Shown here: in pieces, positions 8,248 to 14,718 of the stretch | Position numbering within the stretch: position 1 is the first letter of the stretch | How the letters are laid out: the number at the start of each line of letters is the position of its first letter | DNA from: Bacteroidales bacterium | GTDB lineage: Bacteria; Bacteroidota; Bacteroidia; Bacteroidales; Tenuifilaceae | Assembly: GCA_013141385.1 (NCBI GenBank) | Contig: JABFRB010000021.1 | Span: 1-64,000 of the forward strand | Direction: 5' to 3' | DNA length: 64,000 nt | The notes under the pieces: generated by a model | What the model saw: the letters and a program-made list of their open reading frames with translations, nothing else | Database searches by the model: none | Told to the model about the DNA's origin: nothing | Program-made: the position numbers and the translations under genes

Positions 8248-8985
8248 ATGAAGAATTACTCTCTACTTCTTTTACTTGGATTCCTGATAATCCTAAACTC
8301 TTGCGACAAATCAATTAACGGAAAAGTAATTGATAACTTTAATCAACCCGTTGAAGGAGTTAAAATAAAAATAAAAAATAGTGCCTTTGAATCTGTTACA
8401 GATAAAAACGGAAATTTCAAAATTGATTTTACCGCAGGGAAGTTTGAAATTGAATTCCAGAAAGAAAATTATATTCTAATTTCGAAGGAACTTGAGATTG
8501 CTGAAAATAAGAGTTATCCACTAGGTCAGGTTGATATAATAAGAATACCTAACTCCAAAGGTTTGTTTTTTAAGGGCTCAAATGACTTTATTCAAGTCCC
8601 TAACATAACGCTTAATTCAGAAAGAGTAAAAAACCCTTCATTTGGTGAAATTTATACTTTACCATCTGATGATGTATTCACAATAGAAATAGATTCTAAT
8701 AACACTGTTGGCTTTTTTGAAATTAATGATGTTTCTTCTTTTCTTGTTGAAGCGGAGGGTAGATCTGTTGTTAAAAATATAATTCCTCCTTCATCATTAT
8801 CTTTTACAAAGTCAATTTATGGAAAACAAATTAAAGAGAAAATAAAGGAATTGAGTTTAGGTATTAATGTTAGAAGTTTTACACCTGAAATAGGAAAGAC
8901 ATATGTTTACATAGATTATAAAGGAGATTATTATTCAAAAGATATTACAAATAATGCATTTGTGTTTAGATTTATTAAGAAATAA
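8248..8985 (+). CDS. Lipoprotein with carboxypeptidase-regulatory-like domain
   Basis: This 245-residue protein has a type II signal peptide with lipobox LNSC (Cys at residue 19), so it should be a lipid-anchored envelope protein. Residues 23-90 (NGKVIDNFNQPVEGVKIKI, then TDKNGNFKIDF) form the beta-sandwich called carboxypeptidase D regulatory-like, common in Bacteroidota surface proteins. The remaining 150 residues are unassigned. Matching palindromes sit immediately before and after the gene, which hints that gene and flanks travelled as a unit. No obvious partner gene is present. Confidence 0.72.
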   Translation: MKNYSLLLLLGFLIILNSCDKSINGKVIDNFNQPVEGVKIKIKNSAFESVTDKNGNFKIDFTAGKFEIEFQKENYILISKELEIAENKSYPLGQVDIIRIPNSKGLFFKGSNDFIQVPNITLNSERVKNPSFGEIYTLPSDDVFTIEIDSNNTVGFFEINDVSSFLVEAEGRSVVKNIIPPSSLSFTKSIYGKQIKEKIKELSLGINVRSFTPEIGKTYVYIDYKGDYYSKDITNNAFVFRFIKK

Positions 8986-9459
8986 AATTTATGCTGCATA
9001 ATAGTCGCTAAAACCAAACTGGACTGATTTGAAGATACGAAACCATTCTATATTCCTGCTTGTCCTAGATTAGCAAAGCATACTACGTAATTAACCGAAC
9101 GGAGTAAACTCATCGAACATAAACAGCGGTCACGACCGCACCAATTCAAAATAACAATAAACCCTACGAAAGCAGGGTTTATTCATTAAATCTGTTCATG
9201 CTTTGATATGTCACTTGCTACATTACTATTTTAATAATTCCTTGCATACTAAACTTTACTCCTAGATTTTACTTCCCGAACCTCTCAAAATATCTTTTTC
9301 CTACACATAAATAATATTTTAGCAAATTAATCTTCTGAAACATTAAATAGGTATTTAATGCTACTTATATTAACAATATAAATTAGTTTGCTTGTTGTTT
9401 TAATGTTTTTTATTAATATTGTAATCATTAATATACACCGTACATAAAATATACTATCT
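8986..9459. other. Intergenic region with palindromes and a hairpin
   Basis: No gene is supported here. It contains the palindrome TTATGCTGCATAA (8989-9001), a short GCGGTCacGACCGC hairpin near 9126-9139, and a terminator-like stem at 9156-9183. The rest is AT-rich DNA, probably the promoter region of the TPR gene at 9460; I find no exact TAnnTTTG box. Confidence 0.5.
9156..9183. terminator. Terminator-like stem loop
   Basis: AATAAACCCT (9156-9165) and AGGGTTTATT (9174-9183) are perfectly complementary over 10 nt with an 8-nt loop. A/T-rich flanks on both sides allow it to work in either direction. Confidence 0.55.
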
Positions 9460-10317
9460 ATGAATTTAGAGATTAACAGAGATACGATTAAAGCTTTTAT
9501 ACTAAACGAGCTTCCACAGGAAATAATGTCTTTGGTTTCGGATGCAATACTTGAAGATAAGCATATAGCAAAAATCTATGAGGAGGAAAAATTTAATGTT
9601 GAAGCAAAGCTATACTATAGTAATTTGCTAAGCCCTGCCGATCAGCTCAAGTTTGAGAAGGAACTATTCAAAAAAATGAACCCTTTTAATGAGGATAACC
9701 AGCAGAATGAGAATAACTCTTCGGAGGATATTGGAAAGACTTTTAATGCCTACAAGGCCTCTCAAAGACGGGAATATAAAATCTCTAAAATGTACGCTAT
9801 TGGTATAAATATTAAATACTGGCTGATTGCCGCTTCCATTACGGTACTGCTTATTGCTGGCGGTGGGGTAGCATACTATTCTCAACCTACCGACACGTTG
9901 GAAAACGGGTTGTATGCCAAGTACTATTCTCCGCTTAACGACAAGGATATTTATCTATTAATTAACCATTCTTTGGCTGTTGCCAGAAAAAAGTACATGG
10001 AGGGGGAATACATTAATTCCATTATGCTCTTAAAGGACTTGCCATCAACAGTAACCATTGATGCTGAGAAGAACCTATTAATTGGCCTAAATATGATGGA
10101 AATTGGCAAGTATAGCATGGCAGCAAACTACCTAGAATTGGCATTTAGCAACCAGAGCGGCTTTGATTACGTTCCACAGACTCAATGGTATTTGGGGCTT
10201 TGTTACCTAAAAACGGGAGATAAGGAAAAAGCAATTAATATTTTTAATGCCATAGTAAAGAGTTATGGCTATAACTATAAAGAAGCCAAAAAGATTCTTA
10301 AAAAAATCACCAATTAA
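9460..10317 (+). CDS. Single-pass membrane protein with periplasmic TPRs
   Basis: This 285-residue protein has about 118 cytoplasmic-type residues, one membrane segment (about 119-140, YWLIAASITVLLIAGG) and a C-terminal half with tetratricopeptide-like helical pairs (about 165-280, for example YLGLCYLKTGDKEKAINIF). The layout, a charged cytoplasmic N-terminus, one membrane crossing and a periplasmic binding domain, resembles anti-sigma or scaffold proteins, but no zinc-binding anti-sigma motif is present. It converges with the TPR-CHAT gene and the two are separated by a shared hairpin. In Bacteroidota such TPR proteins often occur beside CHAT genes, so a joint role is plausible but inferred. 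Confidence 0.72.
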   Translation: MNLEINRDTIKAFILNELPQEIMSLVSDAILEDKHIAKIYEEEKFNVEAKLYYSNLLSPADQLKFEKELFKKMNPFNEDNQQNENNSSEDIGKTFNAYKASQRREYKISKMYAIGINIKYWLIAASITVLLIAGGGVAYYSQPTDTLENGLYAKYYSPLNDKDIYLLINHSLAVARKKYMEGEYINSIMLLKDLPSTVTIDAEKNLLIGLNMMEIGKYSMAANYLELAFSNQSGFDYVPQTQWYLGLCYLKTGDKEKAINIFNAIVKSYGYNYKEAKKILKKITN

Positions 10318-10322
10318 TTTTT

Positions 10323-10380
10323 GTCCCTAGAAAGCAAGACCTTCCAGTGTCGCCAGACTTGGAAGAGTCTGCAAAGGGAC
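10323..10380. terminator. Nested hairpin between convergent genes
   Basis: Three nested stems can be drawn: GTCCCT/AGGGAC (10323-10328, 10375-10380), AGAC/GTCT (10337-10340, 10367-10370) and CTTCCA/TGGAAG (10341-10346, 10360-10365). T-rich DNA follows on both sides. It probably ends transcription of both the TPR and CHAT genes. The AGACCTTCCA...TGGAAG core resembles a palindrome often repeated in Bacteroidota intergenic DNA. Confidence 0.6.
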
Positions 10381-10423
10381 TTAGTTTCTTGTTTTACTCA
10401 CCACCCTTTTTATCACCCTCCGT

Positions 10424-13138
10424 TTAATAAGCAAGGAATAAAGCTGAAATTAGGGCAACTACAACAATCCCTCTCTTCAGAAACCAGTAGCTGAATATCT
10501 TATTCTGGTTGCCATTTACCACTAAACCCGCCCAAAATCGTGGATGCACATAAACCTGCTTATCATCGTCAAGGTACTTTAGCTTGGCAAGTCTTAGGGC
10601 TTCATCCTTCCGCATTCCCTTTAAAAGGTTTAGGTAAAAATCGTTTAGTATTTCGCTTGTTGGTTTATGAGCCGCTGCCCATAGCGACATCACCACCGAT
10701 TGGCTTCCTGCATACATAAAGCTTCGGCTTATGCTTAGCACACCTTCTCCCTTCGATAACTTTCCTGATCCCGAATAGCACGATGCCAGCACCACCAGCT
10801 GGGCGTTCAGCTGCATATTGTAAACCTCCCAAGCATGTAGGTAGCCATTGTCTGCTGAATCAGCAGAAGAAGGCGTTAGGCAGAGGTTGGAGTTTGCGGG
10901 GTTAAGGGTATCATCACCACCATGCGCGTAGAAATGGATAATACCGTATCTCTTGCTATACTTCATAAAAGCCTCTTTGGTGGCATTAACCCCTGTTAGC
11001 GATTTCCCAAAGGTTAACCGTGCAATCCTTTTTACGCTCTGCAAACCCAGCGGAACATCAACCAGAGAGTCTTTGGAGTTTTTATAATCGGGTGCAATTC
11101 CAAGAAAATCGGGGGAGCTTCCATGAACGCTATTTAGGGAATTGCTATACAGCGTGGCGGAATATGCGTAACCTATGGGGTATTTTCTTAGCAAATACGA
11201 CCCCTTGGAATAATCACGACTATCATCAGTATAGAGTTTGTCTATAAGCGCATCAAAAGCAATAAGGTTCAACCCACCATCGGGGGTTATAAGTAAATTC
11301 TTGTTAGTAAGCAGGGATTCAACCGGGTAAATCAGCTTTTTATAGAGGGCATACGCTGCATCCATGTACTTATAATAACCCATTGAGTACTGGTTATGGA
11401 AAGTACTCGTTAAAAAGCTAAGGTTTGAGTAAAAGGTAGTATCGGCTTCCTGCCTAACAAGTAAAAACGTATCTTTAGTAATGGCAAAGGTGTACAGTTC
11501 TTTATCGCCTAGCACGTATTCAAGTATAGCCTCCTTTTTGCCCATTGACTTTTGGAGTTGAGTAACACTTACAACTTGGTTGCTGTACTTCTGCTTATAG
11601 TACTCAGGGTAGCGGCTCTCAAGTCGTTGCATTAGCCCTTCAAGTTTTTGCGAAAGGCTGAACTGCTGCTCGTTCCACACGTCTATTTTGGATCTATTGG
11701 GATGTTCCAGCTTGCTTTCATCCTCAACCTGCATTCTAAGGCTGGCAATTTGCTGTTTTATTCTTCTCTCATTCACGCTAATGCTATCGGGTACTCCCGC
11801 AATCCCTTTTGCCATCTCATCATTTTTCAGCTCCCTGAGTACGGCGTACTTGCTGTACTCGGCGTATCGAAATGCTATACCCGCATACTTAGAATCGCCA
11901 GTAATGTTGTACAACGAGTTGGCAACGCTTACCCCTAGCAGGTAGGTTTCATGCTCCTTTGCTGCCAGCTGCAATTTAGACCCCTCGTACAGGTAACCAG
12001 TTCGCAGCCGTTCGGTAAAACTAGTAGCCAGTTCAAGCGTGGCAAGGGCTGCTTTAAGGTTCTGCTCTCTGTTCTCATGTACGGCCAATTTCTCAAAGGC
12101 TTTGGCTTTTAGTTTTAAAATGTCTAGCAAATCCATATCGGGGAGTACTTCAACACTTGGATTTGCATATACCGAACTATCGTTAAAACTATAAATCTTT
12201 GAGATTAGAGATTTTTGGTAATGTTCTAACGCCTGTTTGAAATCTCCTTTCCGATAGAATAGCTGTCCATTATTCATTAAGCATAAAGAGGTGTACGAAT
12301 GCTTCCGTCCAAGAGTATTAATCAAGATTTTATATGCTTTGCTGTACAGTGGTTCACTTTTTGTTAACTGCCTAATTTCCGAATAAAAGCAGGCGTAGTT
12401 AACATATGCCATCCCTGTCATGTAGTGGCTCGCACCAAACTCTTTGGTATAGCAGTTTACAGCCTTTCTAAAGCAGTAGTCGGCTTTGCCCAAACTATCG
12501 AATTTCTGGTAGACCAAACCGCAGTTGAAGTAAGTTACACCCACACCTTCTAAGTGATTCTTTTCAGCAAGCTGGATGCTTTTTAGGTAGTTAACCCTAG
12601 CATGACTATAATTCTCCAACTTATAGTAAGAGTAGCCTAGGTTATGGTAAATATCAGTGATATAGCGGTATTTTTTCTCATCATTACTTTTCTCAAGTAC
12701 CGATAAGGAATTCTCGTAATAGTAAATAGCCTTTGAGTAATCGCCCCTTAAGGAGTAGATATTAGCAATATTATAATTGATTACTGATACATAAAAGATA
12801 TCAGAAGTATTTTCTATTGCCTTTTTATAGTAATCAATTGCTCTGCTCAGATCACCCTGCTTTTTGTATATCAGCCCTAACCAATTATAAACCTTAAAAT
12901 ATTTAGGGTTTATATCATTAGTTACTTTGCTTTTTAGTAGTAGAATTCTATCGAATTTTTGCACAGCACTACTATAATTCCCAACCTTATAGTAAACGTA
13001 TGCACTATCATAAACAGAATTTACGTTGCTAGTATCAATAGGTTGTGCTACTCCTAATAGGCTAATGCAAATACATGATAATAGCAAAACAAGAATTTTG
13101 GGTATCAGGGAATTAAGTTGTGATTTGAAAGAATTCAC
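10424..13138 (-). CDS. Exported TPR-CHAT caspase-like protein
   Basis: This 904-residue protein starts with GTG and a signal peptide (hydrophobic to about residue 31, GVAQ). Residues 40-330 are tandem tetratricopeptide repeats, followed by a linker and helical region, then a CHAT (caspase HetF-associated with TPRs) domain from about 590 to 880. The expected dyad is intact: H739 in HFYAHGG and C787 in LASCYSG. A final hydrophobic segment (about 887-903) ends the protein, so the TPR and CHAT parts are probably periplasmic and anchored at the C-terminus. CHAT proteins are cysteine proteases, often activated through their TPRs. It is divergent from a cluster of double-glycine peptides; processing of these is a natural guess but not shown. 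Confidence 0.87.
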   Translation of the reverse strand: MNSFKSQLNSLIPKILVLLLSCICISLLGVAQPIDTSNVNSVYDSAYVYYKVGNYSSAVQKFDRILLLKSKVTNDINPKYFKVYNWLGLIYKKQGDLSRAIDYYKKAIENTSDIFYVSVINYNIANIYSLRGDYSKAIYYYENSLSVLEKSNDEKKYRYITDIYHNLGYSYYKLENYSHARVNYLKSIQLAEKNHLEGVGVTYFNCGLVYQKFDSLGKADYCFRKAVNCYTKEFGASHYMTGMAYVNYACFYSEIRQLTKSEPLYSKAYKILINTLGRKHSYTSLCLMNNGQLFYRKGDFKQALEHYQKSLISKIYSFNDSSVYANPSVEVLPDMDLLDILKLKAKAFEKLAVHENREQNLKAALATLELATSFTERLRTGYLYEGSKLQLAAKEHETYLLGVSVANSLYNITGDSKYAGIAFRYAEYSKYAVLRELKNDEMAKGIAGVPDSISVNERRIKQQIASLRMQVEDESKLEHPNRSKIDVWNEQQFSLSQKLEGLMQRLESRYPEYYKQKYSNQVVSVTQLQKSMGKKEAILEYVLGDKELYTFAITKDTFLLVRQEADTTFYSNLSFLTSTFHNQYSMGYYKYMDAAYALYKKLIYPVESLLTNKNLLITPDGGLNLIAFDALIDKLYTDDSRDYSKGSYLLRKYPIGYAYSATLYSNSLNSVHGSSPDFLGIAPDYKNSKDSLVDVPLGLQSVKRIARLTFGKSLTGVNATKEAFMKYSKRYGIIHFYAHGGDDTLNPANSNLCLTPSSADSADNGYLHAWEVYNMQLNAQLVVLASCYSGSGKLSKGEGVLSISRSFMYAGSQSVVMSLWAAAHKPTSEILNDFYLNLLKGMRKDEALRLAKLKYLDDDKQVYVHPRFWAGLVVNGNQNKIFSYWFLKRGIVVVALISALFLAY

Positions 13139-13146
13139 TATAATTG
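13118..13146 (+). promoter_or_regulatory. Putative promoter of the peptide cluster
   Basis: TTG (13118-13120) and TATAATTG (13139-13146) are spaced 18 nt apart and match the -33/-7 pattern except for one base in the -7 box (ATTG instead of TTTG). Transcription would start near 13153, at the left edge of the 19-bp palindrome and about 54 nt before the first peptide start codon. Confidence 0.42.
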
Positions 13147-13151
13147 CGTTA

Positions 13152-13170
13152 TTGTTCCTTGCAGGAACAA
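13152..13170. promoter_or_regulatory. Palindromic operator candidate in the CHAT/peptide divergent promoter
   Basis: TTGTTCCTTGCAGGAACAA has perfect 8-nt arms around a 3-nt centre. It overlaps the predicted start of the peptide transcript and touches the -7 box of the CHAT gene, so one bound dimer could control both directions. As RNA it could also form a hairpin at a 5' end. Confidence 0.5.
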
Positions 13171-13175
13171 AAGTA
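13168..13175 (-). promoter_or_regulatory. Putative -7 element for the CHAT gene
   Basis: Read on the minus strand, TACTTTTG matches TAnnTTTG exactly and lies 30 bp before the GTG start of the CHAT gene. No good -33 box is seen at the usual spacing, which is compatible with activator dependence. Confidence 0.42.
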
Positions 13176-13206
13176 AACCAATTTGTTAAACTAAAAACCG
13201 ATGATT

Positions 13207-13335
13207 ATGAAAACGATTAAAAAAAGAAATGAAAAGAAAATGGTTAAAGAGTTTAAAACTCTTAAGGTAAAGGAACTATCAGCAATTAAGGGTGGTGAAG
13301 GAGCTCCAATTCAAAAAGATGGTGAAATTCATTAG
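13207..13335 (+). CDS. Double-glycine leader peptide 1
   Basis: A 42-codon ORF starting MKTIKKRNEKK (an in-frame ATG two codons upstream is also possible). The segment FKTLKVKELSAIKGGE has the hydrophobic spacing and Gly-Gly of bacteriocin-type leaders, with cleavage expected after GG at residue 30. The remaining core is 12 residues, EGAPIQKDGEIH. It shares the pattern G-x-P-x-x-Q-[KR]-D-G-x-I-[HR] (read loosely) with peptide 2. Each unit is preceded by a conserved AACTAAAAAC...TATGAAAAC block. Too short for usual gene calling, but the conserved protein with diverged DNA supports coding. Confidence 0.78.
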   Translation: MKTIKKRNEKKMVKEFKTLKVKELSAIKGGEGAPIQKDGEIH

Positions 13336-13384
13336 CAGTAAAGAACAAAAAAAAACCAAATTATTTAACTAAAAACAGAAAGTT

Positions 13385-13516
13385 ATGAAAACGCTAAAAA
13401 GAAGTAAAGCAGAAAAGGTGACTAAAAAATTTAAGGCTCTTAAAGCAAATGAATTGTTACAAATCAAGGGCGGTGAAGATGGACCTGCAACCCAAAGAGA
13501 TGGTATAATTCGTTAG
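13385..13516 (+). CDS. Double-glycine leader peptide 2
   Basis: A 43-codon ORF with MKTLKRSKAEK at the start, leader segment FKALKANELLQIKGGE and cleavage expected after Gly30. The 13-residue core EDGPATQRDGIIR is the closest match to that of peptide 1, keeping the Pro, Gln, basic-Asp-Gly and final Ile-basic positions. It follows peptide 1 by 49 nt, with the same upstream block as the other copies, so it arose by tandem duplication. No transporter with a C39 peptidase domain, the usual processing exporter, is in the window. Confidence 0.78.
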   Translation: MKTLKRSKAEKVTKKFKALKANELLQIKGGEDGPATQRDGIIR

Positions 13517-13563
13517 CAATAAGAACAAAAACAAACTAAATGTTTAACTAAAAACTTATGATT

Positions 13564-13683
13564 ATGAAAACTCTAAAAAAGATGAGAGAAAAAAAGGCAA
13601 TAAAAGGATTCAGAATTCTCAAAGCAAAGGAACTAATGCAAATCAGAGGGGGGGATGAAACTCTAAAAGGTAGCGTTCTTTAA
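13564..13683 (+). CDS. Double-glycine leader peptide 3, divergent core
   Basis: A 39-codon ORF (MKTLKKMREKK) whose leader FRILKAKELMQIRGGD is conserved but whose 9-residue core, DETLKGSVL, has lost the Pro and Asp-Gly pattern of copies 1 and 2. It has an in-frame ATG two codons earlier (13558), as copy 1 does. A conserved leader with a changed core is typical of diversifying secreted peptides, but the core could also be decaying, given that the next copy is broken. Confidence 0.7.
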   Translation: MKTLKKMREKKAIKGFRILKAKELMQIRGGDETLKGSVL

Positions 13684-13726
13684 CTGGTGCAAAAAAAACG
13701 AAATGTTTAACTAAAAACCTACAATT

Positions 13727-13785
13727 ATGAAAACAATCAGTAAAAGGGAAAAGCCATAAAAAGTTTTAGTTCTAATGATACAGCA
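13727..13785 (+). pseudogene. Decayed fourth double-glycine peptide
   Basis: The conserved upstream block and MKTISKREKP are present, but a stop (TAA, 13757-13759) ends the frame after 10 codons. The following AAAAGTTTTAGTTCTAA still resembles the FK-x-LK part of the other copies in a broken frame, and no Gly-Gly codons remain. The end coordinate is approximate. Confidence 0.6.
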
Positions 13786-13824
13786 TTTTAAGTCGTATAG
13801 CTTAAAAAGAAGCCCTACAAAAAA

Positions 13825-13884
13825 GAACTGCACCCCAGTTGTTATATACAACTTTTAGGGTGCGGTTCATAGTAGGTTTTTTTT
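13825..13884. terminator. Bidirectional terminator after the peptide cluster
   Basis: GAACTGCACCC (13825-13835) pairs with GGGTGCGGTTC (13858-13868) with one G-U pair, an inner AGTTGT/ACAACT stem lies inside, and a T run follows at 13877-13884. It should stop the peptide transcript and possibly the minus-strand gene at 13890. Confidence 0.8.
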
Positions 13885-13889
13885 AGTTT

Positions 13890-14309
13890 TTAGCTCTTGG
13901 TAAGTTGAATATTAAGCTCGCACATCTCACCATCCGTAACCGTAACAGTAATAACCTGATCCGCATACCCCGGTTTCTTTATCGTTACAATATAAACCCC
14001 TGCTGGCAATGATTTAATGTTAAAACCACTCGTTTTGGCGGAGCTTCTTTCTCCGGGAGGTTGCTCCCAAAAGTTTTGGGAGGAGCTTCTTTCTCCGTGG
14101 GGTCGTTCCCAAAAGTTTTGGGAGGAGCTTCTTTCTCCGTGAGGTTGCTCCCAAAAGTTTTGGAAGGAGCTTCTTTCTCCGTGGGGTCGTTCCCAAAAGT
14201 TTTGGGAGGAGCTTCTTTCTCCGTGAGGTTGCTCCCAAAAGTTTGGAAGCACTTCTTTTTTCGTGAATATAACCATCTGTTCAATAAAATTGCAAAAAAA
14301 AACTCTCAC
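13890..14309 (-). pseudogene. Gene remnant carrying a 42-bp repeat array
   Basis: A 139-codon minus-strand frame. Its last 48 residues (from about TSGFNIKSLPAGVYIVTI to the end) look like real protein: a beta-rich tail resembling T9SS sorting tails (SLPAGVYIVTI) or a PEGA/carboxypeptidase-like domain (GYADQVITVTVTDG). The first 90 residues are mostly five copies of a 14-residue repeat (NFWEQPHGERSSSQ-like) encoded by a 42-bp DNA repeat that is open in several frames, and there is no signal peptide. I read it as the 3' end of an exported-protein gene whose 5' part was replaced by a repeat array. A functional repeat protein is possible but less likely. Confidence 0.5.
14041..14250. repeat. 42-bp tandem repeat array, five units
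   Basis: The phrase GAGCTTCTTTCTCCG recurs at 14041, 14083, 14125, 14167 and 14209, exactly 42 bp apart. Units alternate between two versions (GGTTGCTCCC and GGTCGTTCCC), giving an 84-bp higher-order period. Unit junctions carry the palindrome TCCCAAAAGTTTTGGGA. The array is visibly richer in G and C than its surroundings. There are no unique spacers, so it is not CRISPR. Confidence 0.85.
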
Positions 14310-14718
14310 TCTTCGAATTTTTAATGGATTATTTGTAATTAAGATTGATCTTCTATGCCAACGTTTGCAATCTGATTAATGACGAAGTAACTTACCAAAA
14401 TAGTAGTCGAAATAGGGTGCTTAAAGCAATTATTCGTATTAATCATTATGTGTTTTTGGACATCGAATTCATTTTTTATGATTAAATTCCCAGCTTAATA
14501 GACAAAAAGGAGACTATAATTATTCAAAAAGATTATGTGTATTAGTTTTGGGCAAATGAAAGGTTCAGAATAAAAAAATGATTTTACTGCCACAGTTTAA
14601 TCATAAAGAAAAAGAAATTCATTCATAAACTTTTGCCCCCATTCTAATTGAAGGGGTAAAAAAACAGCTCCTTTTTTGTCTATTATACCACCCACTAAAT
14701 AATTTTATAAAAAAGTGT
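14310..14718. other. Intergenic region with MITE-like element
   Basis: No gene is supported. The right half is occupied by an inverted-repeat element (14496-14685); the left part is AT-rich DNA in which I see nothing specific. The promoter of the sensor gene at 14719 should lie at the right end, but I find no exact TAnnTTTG box. Confidence 0.45.
14496..14685. mobile_element. Possible MITE with imperfect terminal inverted repeats
   Basis: TAATAGACAAAAAGGAG (14496-14512) is matched in inverted orientation by CTCCTTTTTTGTCTATTA (14668-14685), with one extra T. The 190-bp interior has no ORF of note and contains further partial inverted repeats (for example TTTTGGGC near 14545 and TTTTGCCCC near 14632). 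Size and structure suggest a non-autonomous element; no transposase is nearby. Confidence 0.38.

Noticed and set aside
8066..9183. Integron cassette with attC sites
   Set aside because: Palindromes flank the gene, but no RYYYAAC/GTTRRRY core pairs and no integrase were found, so only a tentative mobile-unit note is made.
14041..14250. CRISPR array
   Set aside because: The 42-bp units are directly joined, with no unique spacers, and alternate between two versions; no cas genes are nearby.
13985..14284. Overlapping 72-99 codon frames through the 42-bp repeats
   Set aside because: The repeat length is a multiple of three and stop-free, so several frames stay open by chance; only the frame with the protein-like tail is worth noting.
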